Assembly (NCBI RefSeq): GCF_900167445.1
Contig: NZ_FUZT01000006.1
Location: 293,556 to 357,555 of the forward strand
Length of the DNA stretch: 64,000 bases
Origin: Maledivibacter halophilus
Lineage (GTDB): Bacteria > Bacillota > Clostridia > Peptostreptococcales > Caminicellaceae
Reading direction: 5' to 3'
The position numbers and the translations under genes are program-made. The notes below the pieces were generated by a model. That model saw nothing but the letters and a program-made list of their open reading frames with translations, ran no database searches and had not been told where the DNA came from. Positions 1 through 8,993 of this stretch are shown here, piece after piece. Numbering within the stretch: position 1 is the first letter of the stretch; every line of letters starts with the position of its first letter.

Positions 1-1517
1 TCTGTTACAACAGGAAGCAGTAAATGGGGAATTCCATTATAGCAGCTAAGCTCAACCACTTTAGGGTCAATAAGCAAAAACTTTACATCTTCAGGAGAAG
101 CTTTATATAAAATACTTGTTATTAAACTATTTACACATACACTTTTTCCGGATCCAGTGGCTCCTGCTATAAGCATATGGGGCATTTTCCCTAGATCATC
201 TACAATAGGCTGTCCCGAAATATCCTTACCTAAAACAAAGGTTAATTTTGAATTACTATCATTAAATGCACTACTTTCAATCACTTCTCTTAATGTAACA
301 AGCGTAGAACTTTCATTTGGTACCTCTATACCGACAGCGGATTTACCTGGTATAGGAGCTTCAATTCTTATATTTTGAGCAGCAAGATTTAAAGCAATAT
401 CATCGGACAAATTGACAATCTTACTAACCTTAACCCCTGGCTCTGGATGTAATTCATAACGGGTTATTGTAGGTCCCTTACTAATTTGTACAACCTTGGC
501 CTCTACACCAAAATTCTGCAATGTGCTTTCTAGGGTTTTAGCCTTGTTCAGAATATCCTTTTTATCCTTTACTGTACTGCTTTTTTCATTGGGTTTAAGT
601 AAATTTATATCAGGTAATTTATAATCTTTTATATTATTTTTGTCCTTAACATTTATATTTGAAAGACTTTCATCTTCACTTTCTCCTTTATTGTCTTCTT
701 TACTTTTTGATTTTCCATCATTTAAATTATTTTTATTATCATCAGGTAAAGCCACTGCCTTTGTATTACTAGTATAGTCCAATATTTTTATTTTTTCATC
801 AACAATATCCTTTTTATCTTTATTAGTACCATCTGATTTTTTTAACTTACTTTTAGATTTCTCTCTGTTTTTAGATACTTTTTCTTGATTATCAATAACT
901 ATTGTTTTAGATGAAAATAAATTTACTATAGAAGATTTTAAGAAATTAAATATCATATTGAAAACTTTACCTATAAAGCCTAATATATCCATTATAGATA
1001 GATTAGTAGTTAATATAAGTGATAGTACAGCCATTGTAGTTACAATAATATAACTTCCCTTAACCCCAACAAAAAACAATAAAATTGATGTCAAAATGTT
1101 CCCTATAATTCCACCGGCAATACCACCTTCAGTTCCTAAATAATAGGATTGTTTAAGTGAAATGTAGCTTAGTATGTCCTCGGGTATATGTTGTCTATGT
1201 ATTAATGAATAAATAATAATAAAGCATATATAAAGGCTTATAAAGCTAAACATAAATCTTGATTTTTTCTCTTTAAATATATTATTTAAAGAAAAAAAAC
1301 TGGTTATTATTATTAAATATGGTAATACATAAGCAGGCGTCGATAATAAGCCCATAAATAGATTTTTAATAAATAGTCCTAATCTTCCTACTGAATTAGT
1401 ATGTAAGCTGAATATGCATATGATACCAAATGAAATCTGAATTAATGCCTTTATTTCATTCATCTTTTCATTTTTTTTATCATATTTTCTTTTACTTCTT
1501 CCCTTTTTCTTTGCCAA
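1..1517 (-). CDS. ftsK: DNA translocase FtsK/SpoIIIE, 5' part only
   Basis: This is the amino-terminal 505 codons of a septal DNA translocase, which pumps chromosomal DNA through the division or sporulation septum; the rest lies beyond the window edge. Start chosen is TTG at 1517 (MAKKKGRSK), preceded by AGAGGTGAT. Four or so hydrophobic segments come first (about residues 20 to 165), then a long Lys/Asp/Asn-rich linker, then the start of the translocase motor with the Walker A motif GATGSGKSV and the following LLIDPK strand. It is the last gene of a tepA-ftsK unit, as in B. subtilis. FtsK and SpoIIIE cannot be told apart from this part. Confidence 0.95.
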   Translation of the reverse strand, partial: MAKKKGRSKRKYDKKNEKMNEIKALIQISFGIICIFSLHTNSVGRLGLFIKNLFMGLLSTPAYVLPYLIIITSFFSLNNIFKEKKSRFMFSFISLYICFIIIYSLIHRQHIPEDILSYISLKQSYYLGTEGGIAGGIIGNILTSILLFFVGVKGSYIIVTTMAVLSLILTTNLSIMDILGFIGKVFNMIFNFLKSSIVNLFSSKTIVIDNQEKVSKNREKSKSKLKKSDGTNKDKKDIVDEKIKILDYTSNTKAVALPDDNKNNLNDGKSKSKEDNKGESEDESLSNINVKDKNNIKDYKLPDINLLKPNEKSSTVKDKKDILNKAKTLESTLQNFGVEAKVVQISKGPTITRYELHPEPGVKVSKIVNLSDDIALNLAAQNIRIEAPIPGKSAVGIEVPNESSTLVTLREVIESSAFNDSNSKLTFVLGKDISGQPIVDDLGKMPHMLIAGATGSGKSVCVNSLITSILYKASPEDVKFLLIDPKVVELSCYNGIPHLLLPVVT

Positions 1518-1548
1518 AACAATCACCTCTTAAATTTCCTCAAACACC

Positions 1549-1584
1549 AAAAAAAATAAAGTGTCAATTTGATTAACACTTTAT
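1549..1584 (-). terminator. Intrinsic terminator after tepA
   Basis: Read on the minus strand, an 8-bp stem (TAAAGTGT paired with ACACTTTA) is followed at once by a run of T. It sits between the tepA stop and the ftsK start, so ftsK is probably reached by read-through or by an unseen promoter. Confidence 0.7.
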
Positions 1585-1622
1585 AGAAATATTATAACAT
1601 ATAGTGAAACAAACTCATAGAC

Positions 1623-2423
1623 CTATTTATTATTATCACCACTGTTACTACCATCACTGTCCTTATTTATATTTACTATATCTTTACCTTCTTTATTTTT
1701 CCTTACCATCTCATTTAATTTATTTAATGCCGTATTGAGTCCACCAATTTCATCAATAATGCCAAGTTCAACAGCCTTTTTCCCAATTAGAATTGTTCCT
1801 ATATCATTTGCAATCTCATCGGTTTCATTCATAAGCTCAAGAACCTTTTCTCTGGATATTTTAGATGTTCTTGTAATAAAATCAACTATTCTTTCCTGCA
1901 TCTTTTGAAAGTACTTAAAGGTTTGTGGAACACCAATTACTAATCCATTCATCCTTATAGGATGGATAGTCATTGTGGCCGTAGGTACTATAAAGGAATA
2001 GTCACATGAAGTTGCTAAAGGAACTCCAATACTATGGCTTCCTCCTAGAACCAATGAAACCGTTGGTTTTGATAAACTATTTATCATTTCCGCTATGGCA
2101 AGGCCTGCTTCAACATCTCCACCTACAGTATTCAATATTACAAATAGGCCTTCAACACTATCATTTTGCTCTACTGCTATTAGCTGTGGAATTATATGCT
2201 CATATTTTGTTGATTTTTTTTGTGGAGGCGATACACTGTGACCTTCCACATGGCCTATAATTGTTAGGCTTTGGATGTTATTGCTGGAGCTGGGAATATT
2301 TTGTGTTCCCATTTCTTTAATATTATCAAGCTTTGAATTTTTATTTACTTTTATTTTAGTTTTCTTGGAATTTTCAATCTCCATATCTTCTAATTTTGAA
2401 TCAATATCTTTATAATATTCCAT
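1623..2423 (-). CDS. tepA: ClpP-like protease TepA (translocation-enhancing protein family)
   Basis: ClpP/crotonase-fold serine peptidase of the TepA (YmfB) family, 266 aa. In Bacillus the family is associated with spore outgrowth; its substrate here is not known. The catalytic Ser is expected in GGSHSIGVPLA and the His in TIHPIRMNG, matching the ClpP nucleophile and His positions. The first 60 residues and the last 25 are charged and low-complexity. I moved the start to the ATG at 2423 because AGGAGT lies eight bases upstream; a longer reading has no ribosome site. The gene lies between dapG and ftsK, the usual place. Transcription must pass an intrinsic terminator only 45 bases before the start codon. 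Confidence 0.9.
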   Translation of the reverse strand: MEYYKDIDSKLEDMEIENSKKTKIKVNKNSKLDNIKEMGTQNIPSSSNNIQSLTIIGHVEGHSVSPPQKKSTKYEHIIPQLIAVEQNDSVEGLFVILNTVGGDVEAGLAIAEMINSLSKPTVSLVLGGSHSIGVPLATSCDYSFIVPTATMTIHPIRMNGLVIGVPQTFKYFQKMQERIVDFITRTSKISREKVLELMNETDEIANDIGTILIGKKAVELGIIDEIGGLNTALNKLNEMVRKNKEGKDIVNINKDSDGSNSGDNNK

Positions 2424-2467
2424 AATCAACACTCCTAAATTTATTATTAATATTATTATTTTAGCCA

Positions 2468-2506
2468 TAAAAAAAACTACTATACTGAAAAAAATATAGT
2501 AGTTTT
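2468..2506 (-). terminator. Intrinsic terminator in the tepA leader
   Basis: A 12-bp perfect stem (AAAACTACTATA with TATAGTAGTTTT) is followed by a T run on the minus strand. Only 45 bases separate it from the tepA ATG, too few for a standard promoter. It is therefore either a conditional attenuator for tepA or the dapG terminator with read-through. Confidence 0.8.
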
Positions 2507-2545
2507 AAATATATAGATATACGCCAATAAAACTTAAGAAAAGAA

Positions 2546-2655
2546 GTGGCATCTGAGGTTTCCTTTTGAGCGATTTTTATAAACCTGTTTATCCTTTTGA
2601 TTATTTTATCTAAAACAGGTTTATTGCATGAGCCAAAAGGATTCTCAGTGGCCAC
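2546..2655 (-). promoter_or_regulatory. Candidate structured leader RNA (aptamer-like) upstream of tepA
   Basis: On the minus strand, nested helices enclose about 110 nt. The outer helix pairs GTGGC with GCCAC and CTGAG with CTCAG. The next pairs CCTTTTG with CAAAAGG. The inner one is an 11-bp stem, TAAACCTGTTT with AAACAGGTTTA. Unpaired stretches separate the helices, and an intrinsic terminator follows at 2468 to 2506. This is the layout of a transcription attenuator or riboswitch. The 5' 29 nt recur upstream of cheW at 34980 to 35008. I could not match it to lysine, SAM, T-box, cobalamin, c-di-GMP or other classes I know. The 64-codon reading frame across it looks fortuitous. Confidence 0.5.
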
Positions 2656-2692
2656 GACTGCAAATTAAACTTACCTCTATATAGATTTCCCA

Positions 2693-2771
2693 TAGTAAAA
2701 CTTAATTTATGCATATGAAAATATCCAGTATTTCTGGGGATTTTTAATATGTATAAATTAACTAATTTACT
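2693..2771. repeat. Palindromic intergenic element, copy A
   Basis: Imperfect inverted repeat of 79 bp. AGTAAA pairs with TTTACT, TTAATTTAT with ATAAATTAA, and CCAG with CTGG around a short loop. The sequence is clearly related to the element at 62001 to 62080, and its ends resemble those at 12627 to 12727. It could be a decayed MITE or a REP-like sequence. It lies directly upstream of the tepA leader. Confidence 0.5.
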
Positions 2772-2789
2772 GAAATATCTGTGTTTTTT

Positions 2790-4028
2790 CTAATTTTCAA
2801 ATTTATTTTCCCTATTTAAATCAAATTCTTTATGGAGTGTTTTTAATGCCTTAAGTAAATTATCGCTGTTTATTAAACAGGATATAGTTGTATTGGAATC
2901 CGAAGATTGTAAAATTTTTATGTTTCCTTTATTCAAAGTTCTAGCTAATCTCGCCATAACCCCTGGAACACCATGTATTTTGTATCCTATAATTGTTACT
3001 TTACTACAATTACTTCTAAGACTATAGTCAAAATTATATTTATCCAAAACCTTATTAATAACCTTTAAATCTTCTTCATTTATAGTGAATATTTTCCTAT
3101 CATCAAAAAAATTTATCATATCAATACTAACTTTATTATCTGTCAATTCCTTCAAAAGATAATCGTTTTTTTCATCTTCAGAATTTATATTGATTACAAC
3201 TTGAACTATCCCATTCATATGGGCTATAGCAGTAATAAGCTTTTTATGATGATTTACATTTTTCCTTATATTAGAATAGGAAGGCCTATTATTTATAATT
3301 GTCCCATTGGTATCATTAAATATATTTTTTACCTTTAGGGTCATATTTGATCTCTCTGCAATTTCTACTGCCTTAGGATGTATCACCTTTGCTCCACATC
3401 TGGCCATTTGATAAACCTCTTCATAGCATAAAGATTCAATAACATTTGCCTCAGAAATAAGTCTGGGATCAGCAGTCATTACACCATCAACATCGGTGTA
3501 TATTTCTACTACATTAGCCTTTAAAGCTTCCCCTAAAATTGCTGCCGATGTATCACTACCACCTCTACCTAGAGTTGTTATATCCCCATCCTTAGAAATC
3601 CCCTGAAAACCTGTAATCACAACTATTTTATCTTTCTTTAAATAATTAATAATATTTTTTGTATTAACATTTTCAACTTCAGCAGCTCCAAAATTAGAAT
3701 TAGTAATTATACCTGCTTGAAATCCTGTTAAAGCAACTGCATCATAACCCTTTGATTTTATTGTATTTGCCATAAGAACTGCTGATATGGTTTCACCGCA
3801 ACTCATTAGCATATCTAGTTCTCGACTTGAAAATTCTGGGTATATAGTTTGAGATAAGCTTATTAAAGTATCAGTTGAATATGGATCTCCTTTTCTACCA
3901 ATAGCAGATACAATTACAACTGGATATTTACCAGAGGCCTTTATTTGAATTGCCTTATTAGCCACCTTATCTCTTAATTCCTTTGAAGCAACAGAAGTAC
4001 CGCCAAATTTTTGAACAACTATTTCCAT
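2790..4028 (-). CDS. dapG: Aspartate kinase
   Basis: Phosphorylates L-aspartate, the first step toward lysine, threonine, methionine and diaminopimelate. The protein has 412 aa. The amino-acid kinase domain carries KFGGTS near residue 7 and GRGGSDTSA near residue 155. Two ACT domains make up the last 150 residues, so feedback control by an amino acid is expected. AAGGGGG precedes the ATG. The position next to tepA and the mlpA/ymxH pair corresponds to B. subtilis dapG, but the dapA, asd and spoVF genes that accompany it there are absent here. LysC is the alternative name; the isozyme type is not certain. No lysine riboswitch is visible upstream. Confidence 0.93.
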   Translation of the reverse strand: MEIVVQKFGGTSVASKELRDKVANKAIQIKASGKYPVVIVSAIGRKGDPYSTDTLISLSQTIYPEFSSRELDMLMSCGETISAVLMANTIKSKGYDAVALTGFQAGIITNSNFGAAEVENVNTKNIINYLKKDKIVVITGFQGISKDGDITTLGRGGSDTSAAILGEALKANVVEIYTDVDGVMTADPRLISEANVIESLCYEEVYQMARCGAKVIHPKAVEIAERSNMTLKVKNIFNDTNGTIINNRPSYSNIRKNVNHHKKLITAIAHMNGIVQVVININSEDEKNDYLLKELTDNKVSIDMINFFDDRKIFTINEEDLKVINKVLDKYNFDYSLRSNCSKVTIIGYKIHGVPGVMARLARTLNKGNIKILQSSDSNTTISCLINSDNLLKALKTLHKEFDLNRENKFEN

Positions 4029-4171
4029 CTTTATCCCCCTTGTACCATACCTAGTATTAAACCTTCAGGCTTTTAGCACTATAATTATATTACATATTAT
4101 GATTTCTCATATAGGGATGTTACTTTAATAATATTTTGGCTCCTTACGTTAGTTCCTATATACTGATTTAT

Positions 4172-4441
4172 TTATATATAAAGACTATTATTACCATATT
4201 GATTACTATCAAGTTCAATAATAATCATATCATTCCCTATTTTTTTTACACAATCCCAGGGAATTTCCATAAAATCCTTTTCAGAAAAAATTGAAAATCT
4301 GCTTTTTATATCGGGAACTAATAAAGCTTTTATTTTTCCGGTTTTTTCATCTATAAGCAAATCAGATTCAGCAACCATTCCTAATCTTGCACCATCACTT
4401 AAGTTTACTATTTCCTTACCTCCAAGTTCACTGAATTTCAT
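4172..4441 (-). CDS. ymxH: YlmC/YmxH family PRC-barrel protein
   Basis: An 89-residue protein made of one PRC-barrel domain. The opening motif MKFSELGGKEIVNLSDGARL and the later KIKALLVPD are typical of the YlmC/YmxH sporulation-associated family. The biochemical role is not established. AAAGGAGGAAG precedes the ATG with normal spacing. It follows mlpA, as in Bacillus, where this pair sits just before the dap genes, and it is probably co-transcribed with mlpA. The 143-base gap to dapG holds no clear promoter or terminator. Confidence 0.85.
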   Translation of the reverse strand: MKFSELGGKEIVNLSDGARLGMVAESDLLIDEKTGKIKALLVPDIKSRFSIFSEKDFMEIPWDCVKKIGNDMIIIELDSNQYGNNSLYI

Positions 4442-4500
4442 AATATTCTTCCTCCTTTTACTGTTTGTACTATTTTATAATTGGAAGGGAAGAAATATGA

Positions 4501-5772
4501 CTATAAACTGTTTTTAATATATTCAAAACTATTCTTAGTAGTATCTTTATCTATATTTCCAACAATTGATAAACTAACCTTATCCTTTTTAAAAATTTTA
4601 TTTATTATATTCTTTATATCATCCATGGTAATATTATTTATTTTTTCAATGACTTCTTCACTATTCCTAATTTTTTTGCCGTAAATCTCTGATTTTCCAA
4701 GCATTGTCATTATACTGCTTGTGCTTTCCAAGCCTAAAATATAGTTACCCTTTAATTGCTCTTTAGAACGCTTTAATTCTTCTTCAGAAATATAATTATG
4801 GATAAGCTCTTTAGTTTCTTTGGTAATTAGAGGCAAAATATTTGATAACTGAGATGGATTTAAGCTTACATAAACAGTAAACAATCCAAATTTTTTATAA
4901 AAGCTTGGATGAGTATAAATAGAATAAGCCAATCCATGCTCTTCTCTTACAGTCTGAAATAATCTTGAGCTCATACTGCCCCCAAAAATATTGTTAAAAA
5001 TAAACAATGGATATAAACTATCTTCTCCATTTGAAAAGCCTTCAAAACCCATACAAAGGTGAATTTGCTCTATGTCCTTATTTCTATAAATATAACTGCT
5101 GTGGAACACAGGCTTTTCTATTTGATTTTTAATTTCCTTCTTTAAAGATGCTTGTCCAAACTTTTCATTTAATTCTTCTATTAATTTTTCCTCTTCAAAG
5201 CTTCCAGCAACAGCAATTATAATATTGTCACTATTATAATTGTTTTCCATAAATTTCTTTAAATCATTTCTATTTAAAGACTTAATGGAGTCATAGGTCC
5301 CTAAAATAGGAAGTCCTAGGGAATGTTTATTGAATATTAGTTTTGATAAGGAATCATAAGCTAAATCTTCCGGTGAATCCTCATACATATTGATTTCCTC
5401 TAAAATAACACTTTTTTCCTTTACTATATCATTTTCATCAAACTTTGAATTAAATAGCATATCACTTAAAATTTCAATAGCAATATTTAAATGGGAATCA
5501 ACTACCTTAGAATAATAGCATGTACATTCTTTACTTGTAAAAGCATTTAATTGTCCTCCTATGCCGTCCATACTGGAAGCAATGTCCTTAGCAGTTCTTT
5601 TATAAGTACCTTTAAATAGCATATGCTCAATAAAATGAGATATACCATTATTTTCCTCGGTCTCAAAAATAGAGCCAGTATTTACCCATACCCCAATAGA
5701 TACTGATCTGACATGGGGAATCTTTTGTGCAATTACCTTTATACCATTGTTAAGAATAAATTTTTTATACAT
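4501..5772 (-). CDS. mlpA: Zinc protease, M16 (insulinase) family, MlpA type
   Basis: M16 metalloprotease of 423 aa related to the mitochondrial processing peptidase beta subunit and to B. subtilis MlpA (YmxG). The inverted zinc motif HFIEH lies in the first 60 residues, the distal Glu is expected near residue 130, and the inactive M16_C domain follows. Start set at ATG 5772 (MYKKFILNNG) because AAGGGAG lies just upstream; the frame is open for 24 more codons with no ribosome site. Neighbours (deacetylase upstream, ymxH downstream) are the conserved ones. It is likely cytoplasmic, as no signal peptide is seen. Substrate unknown. Confidence 0.92.
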   Translation of the reverse strand: MYKKFILNNGIKVIAQKIPHVRSVSIGVWVNTGSIFETEENNGISHFIEHMLFKGTYKRTAKDIASSMDGIGGQLNAFTSKECTCYYSKVVDSHLNIAIEILSDMLFNSKFDENDIVKEKSVILEEINMYEDSPEDLAYDSLSKLIFNKHSLGLPILGTYDSIKSLNRNDLKKFMENNYNSDNIIIAVAGSFEEEKLIEELNEKFGQASLKKEIKNQIEKPVFHSSYIYRNKDIEQIHLCMGFEGFSNGEDSLYPLFIFNNIFGGSMSSRLFQTVREEHGLAYSIYTHPSFYKKFGLFTVYVSLNPSQLSNILPLITKETKELIHNYISEEELKRSKEQLKGNYILGLESTSSIMTMLGKSEIYGKKIRNSEEVIEKINNITMDDIKNIINKIFKKDKVSLSIVGNIDKDTTKNSFEYIKNSL

Positions 5773-5810
5773 TAAAATCTCCCTTATTTTAATTATATTA
5801 ATATAAAATT

Positions 5811-5844
5811 GTGTTGAATATTGTTTTAAAACAATATTCAACAC
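5811..5844. terminator. Perfect 34-bp palindrome between deacetylase gene and mlpA
   Basis: GTGTTGAATATTGTT, four bases of loop, then its exact complement. On the minus strand it is followed by AATTTTATATT, a weak T-rich tail, so it could terminate the deacetylase transcript. The perfect two-fold symmetry would also suit a dimeric DNA-binding protein. Confidence 0.5.
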
Positions 5845-5870
5845 ATTACATTATAATTTAGTTTATATAT

Positions 5871-6578
5871 TTAATCAAGAGTCTTTAAAACGTCTGATAC
5901 CCTGCCGACCTTTATATTTCTTTCCTTTATTGTTTTAATCAAATAATCTAAAGCCTTAATAGTTTCCTCTTTAGGATGCATTAAAACAATAGAACCCTCA
6001 AGGGGCTTATTTAAAACCCTTTTAATTATCTTATCACGTGTAGAATCCTTTCTCCAATCTATCGTATCTATATTCCATAATATCGTTTTATATCCAAATT
6101 CATTGGCAGCTTTAAGTGTAGTATCGTTATAATCTCCTGCCGGCGGTGCAAAATAGAGCATATCTTTTTTTATTATATCTTTTACTATATTATGGGTTTT
6201 AACAATTTCTTCCCGATTTCCCTCTAAGCCAATTTTGCTATGCATTCTATGTCCATACCCATGATTACCTATTTCATGGCCCATATCATTTATTTTTTTT
6301 AGCATCTGTGGATTATTTTTAGACCATCTTCCGCTAACAAAAAAAGTTATTTTCACATCATGCTTTTCAAAGATTTCAAGCATAGACGGAATATATTCTG
6401 TTCCCCAGTCAACATTACATGTAAATGCTATATAATCCTTATTGTATCCCTTACGAATAGCCTGTAGTTCATTTTTTTTAAAAACTGAAAGTACACTATC
6501 ATTACACATAAAAAACGATACAATTAAGATAATTAGAAAAAATACAGGTATTATAAAGGTTTTAAAAGTCCTTTCCAT
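5871..6578 (-). CDS. Polysaccharide deacetylase (YlxY/PdaB-like)
   Basis: NodB-fold carbohydrate deacetylase of 235 aa with an amino-terminal membrane anchor or signal segment (residues 8 to 24), so it probably acts on cell wall or cortex glycan outside the membrane. The metal-binding pair is in GNHGYGHRMH. The usual TFDDG is replaced by FTCNVDWG, keeping only one of the two acidic residues, so activity is not assured. The carboxy part has the TILWNIDTIDW and IVLMHP motifs of the family. It occupies the position of B. subtilis ylxY, after pnp and before mlpA. GGGAGGGGAT precedes the ATG. Confidence 0.88.
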   Translation of the reverse strand: MERTFKTFIIPVFFLIILIVSFFMCNDSVLSVFKKNELQAIRKGYNKDYIAFTCNVDWGTEYIPSMLEIFEKHDVKITFFVSGRWSKNNPQMLKKINDMGHEIGNHGYGHRMHSKIGLEGNREEIVKTHNIVKDIIKKDMLYFAPPAGDYNDTTLKAANEFGYKTILWNIDTIDWRKDSTRDKIIKRVLNKPLEGSIVLMHPKEETIKALDYLIKTIKERNIKVGRVSDVLKTLD

Positions 6579-6665
6579 ATATATCCCCTCCCTAAAGTAA
6601 TTCTATGAAGGAAAGTCTCTCTATATACTTAATATATTAAGACAAAAGAAAACAAGGGGATGAAA

Positions 6666-6703
6666 AAAGAAAAATAAAAAAACATAAACCTTCTTGGTTT
6701 ATG
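6666..6703 (-). terminator. Intrinsic terminator after pnp
   Basis: The stem CATAAACC / GGTTTATG overlaps the pnp stop codon and is followed by a long T run on the minus strand. Confidence 0.9.
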
Positions 6704-8801
6704 CCTTTTTATCTTTCTTTTCATTTGCTGCCAGTGCTGCTTTTCTAGATAAATTTATTCTACCTTGCTTGTCAATCTCAGTTACCTTAACAACAATTTC
6801 GTCTCCAACCTTAAATAAGTCTTCAACTTTTCCAATACGCTCTTTTGCCATTTGAGAAATATGAACTAATCCTTCTTTACCAGGCAAAACTTCTACAAAA
6901 GCTCCAAAATTAGTTATACGTACAATTTTTCCAACATAAATTTCCCCTACTTCAACTTCCTTTACTATCTCTTCTATTATTCTTAAAGCTTTTTCACCCT
7001 GCTCTCTATTATTAGCAGTAACAAATACCTCTCCATTATCTTCAATATCTATTTTAACTTCAGTTTCTGCAATAATTTTATTGATTGTTTTACCACCTGG
7101 ACCTATAATATCACGTATTTTTTCGGGATCGACTTTTGTTTTTATTACTCTTGGTGCATATTTAGACATTTCACTTCGAGGCTCAGAAATTGCTGTATTC
7201 ATTTTATCTAGTATGAACAATCTGCCCTTTCTAGCTTGTTCCAATGCCCTTTCCAAAATTTCTCTGTCTATTCCATGAATTTTGATATCCATCTGAATAG
7301 CCGTTATACCTTCCTTAGTTCCTGCAACCTTAAAGTCCATATCGCCTAAAAAGTCTTCCATGCCTTGAATATCACTAAGAATAGCAACATCATTCTCTTC
7401 TTTAATTAATCCCATTGCTATCCCAGCCACAGGCGCTTTAATCGGAACACCAGCATCTAGTAATGCTAATGTACTACCACAAACACTGGCTTGGGATGAG
7501 CTTCCATTTGAACTTAAAACCTCAGAAACCAATCTAATAGCATAGGGGAATTCTTCTTCAGAAGGAATAACAGGTTCTAATGCTCTTTCAGCCAATGCTC
7601 CATGGCCAATTTCTCTTCTTCCAGGTCCCCTTAAAAATCTAGTATCTCCAACACAATATGGAGGGAAATTATAATGGTGCATATATCTTTTAGTTTCCTC
7701 AAGTCCCAGTCCATCTAATACCTGGGCATCTCCAAGGGCTCCTAAAGTGGCAATGGTAAGAGCTTGAGTTTGTCCCCTTGTAAACAAACCTGAACCGTGA
7801 GTTCTTGGCAAAAGCCCTACTTCACAGGTAATAGGTCTAATTTCTTCTGTTTTTCTATTATCTGGTCTTATACCCTCTTTTATAATCATTTCCCTTACAA
7901 GTTCTTTAATAATAGTAGTTAAAGAAGCCTGTATATCCTTTTCATTTTCCGGATATTCCTCAATAAATTTATTTACTACTTCTTCTTTTACATTTTCCAT
8001 ATTTTCATTGCGCTGAAGCTTCTCTTCAGTTTGAATTGCATTTTTCATTTTTTCCATTGCATATTCTCTAACTTCTCTATCTATATTTTCATCTGGTTCA
8101 AATAATTCTACTTCCTGCTTCTCTTTTCCAACCTCAAGGACAATTTTTTCTACAAATTTAATTATATCCTTTATCTTTTCATGGGCTAACATTATACCTT
8201 CAAGCATAACACTTTCTGGTATTTCTTCCCCTCCAGCTTCAACCATCATTATTGCATCCTTCGTTCCTGAAACAACTAGATTCATTGTTGTAATATCCCT
8301 TTCAGATGCAGTAGGGTTTACAACAAATTCTCCATCTACAAGTCCAATTGTTACTGCTCCTGTTGGTCCGTCAAAGGGTATGTCTGAAATTGATAGTGCT
8401 ATGGAAGAACCTATCATAGCCACCATATCAGGAGTACAATCCTGATCAACGGATAATACAGTTGCTATAACCTGTACATCATTTCTATAGCCTTTGGGAA
8501 ATAGCGGACGAATTGGCCTATCAATTAATCTTGATGTTAAAACAGCCTTTTCAGTTGGCTTTCCTTCTCTTTTAATAAAGCCTCCAGGAATTTTCCCCAC
8601 AGAGTACTGTCTTTCTTCTAAATCAACACTTAAAGGGAAAAAATCTATACCTTCTCTTGGCTTATCAGATGCTGTTGCAGTAACAAGTACAACGGTTTCA
8701 CCATAGCTAAGAAGCACAGCCCCATTGGCTTGCTCTGCAACTTTGCCGATTTCCGCCTTAAGGGTTCTACCAGCAAGTTCCATTTCAAATACTTTAACCA
8801 T
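6699..8801 (-). CDS. pnp: Polynucleotide phosphorylase
   Basis: Phosphorolytic 3'-to-5' exoribonuclease of mRNA turnover and the RNA degradosome, 700 aa, full length. Two RNase PH domains flank a helical linker. The phosphate-binding region lies near GSSIALS and [16 protein letters not shown] domain with IIGPGGKTI follows at about residue 560, and an S1 domain ([19 protein letters not shown]) ends the protein. The start is ATG 8801 ([11 protein letters not shown]) after AAAGGAGGT; a 14-codon longer frame lacks a ribosome site. It follows rpsO, from which it is separated by a terminator, and the leader has a hairpin. Confidence 0.97.
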   Translation of the reverse strand: MVKVFEMELAGRTLKAEIGKVAEQANGAVLLSYGETVVLVTATASDKPREGIDFFPLSVDLEERQYSVGKIPGGFIKREGKPTEKAVLTSRLIDRPIRPLFPKGYRNDVQVIATVLSVDQDCTPDMVAMIGSSIALSISDIPFDGPTGAVTIGLVDGEFVVNPTASERDITTMNLVVSGTKDAIMMVEAGGEEIPESVMLEGIMLAHEKIKDIIKFVEKIVLEVGKEKQEVELFEPDENIDREVREYAMEKMKNAIQTEEKLQRNENMENVKEEVVNKFIEEYPENEKDIQASLTTIIKELVREMIIKEGIRPDNRKTEEIRPITCEVGLLPRTHGSGLFTRGQTQALTIATLGALGDAQVLDGLGLEETKRYMHHYNFPPYCVGDTRFLRGPGRREIGHGALAERALEPVIPSEEEFPYAIRLVSEVLSSNGSSSQASVCGSTLALLDAGVPIKAPVAGIAMGLIKEENDVAILSDIQGMEDFLGDMDFKVAGTKEGITAIQMDIKIHGIDREILERALEQARKGRLFILDKMNTAISEPRSEMSKYAPRVIKTKVDPEKIRDIIGPGGKTINKIIAETEVKIDIEDNGEVFVTANNREQGEKALRIIEEIVKEVEVGEIYVGKIVRITNFGAFVEVLPGKEGLVHISQMAKERIGKVEDLFKVGDEIVVKVTEIDKQGRINLSRKAALAANEKKDKKA

Positions 8802-8825
8802 TGTATACCTCCTTTGATAATATCC

Positions 8826-8859
8826 ATAGAAACATAAAAGCATAATGCTTTATTTCTAT
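8826..8859 (-). promoter_or_regulatory. Leader hairpin of pnp
   Basis: On the minus strand, ATAGAAATAAAGCAT folds onto its near-complement ATGCTTTTATGTTTCTAT just upstream of the pnp ribosome site. In other bacteria a pnp leader stem is cut by RNase III for autoregulation; applying that here is inference. Confidence 0.4.
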
Positions 8860-8903
8860 ATTGATAGTATTATTTCCTACTATGTATAAAAAAAAACTTA
8901 ATA

Positions 8904-8954
8904 TATAGTGAATTTAATTTTCAATATATATGGATTTAAATGGTTATTTTACTA
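8904..8954. repeat. Possible small palindromic element, copy B
   Basis: The ends TATAGTGAA and TTTTACTA are inverted and match the ends of the other small elements in the window. The interior is only weakly symmetrical. Weak evidence. Confidence 0.25.
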
Positions 8955-8988
8955 AAAAGTAAAATAATAGAGCGGGAAACACCCGCTC
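8946..8988 (-). terminator. Intrinsic terminator after rpsO
   Basis: GAGCGGG with a five-base loop and CCCGCTC, then TATTATTTT on the minus strand. A second A/T-rich hairpin (AGTAAAAT arms) follows immediately. It separates rpsO from pnp. Confidence 0.88.
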
Positions 8989-8993
8989 AAAAA

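Noticed and set aside
2461..2655. A 64-codon minus-strand reading frame between dapG and tepA
   Set aside because: It runs through the structured leader and both arms of the terminator, and has no convincing ribosome site. The pairing pattern explains the sequence better than coding does.
2468..2655. Lysine riboswitch or T-box, suggested by the adjacent aspartate kinase gene
   Set aside because: The RNA lies after dapG, not before it. The conserved lysine-aptamer and T-box sequence blocks are absent.
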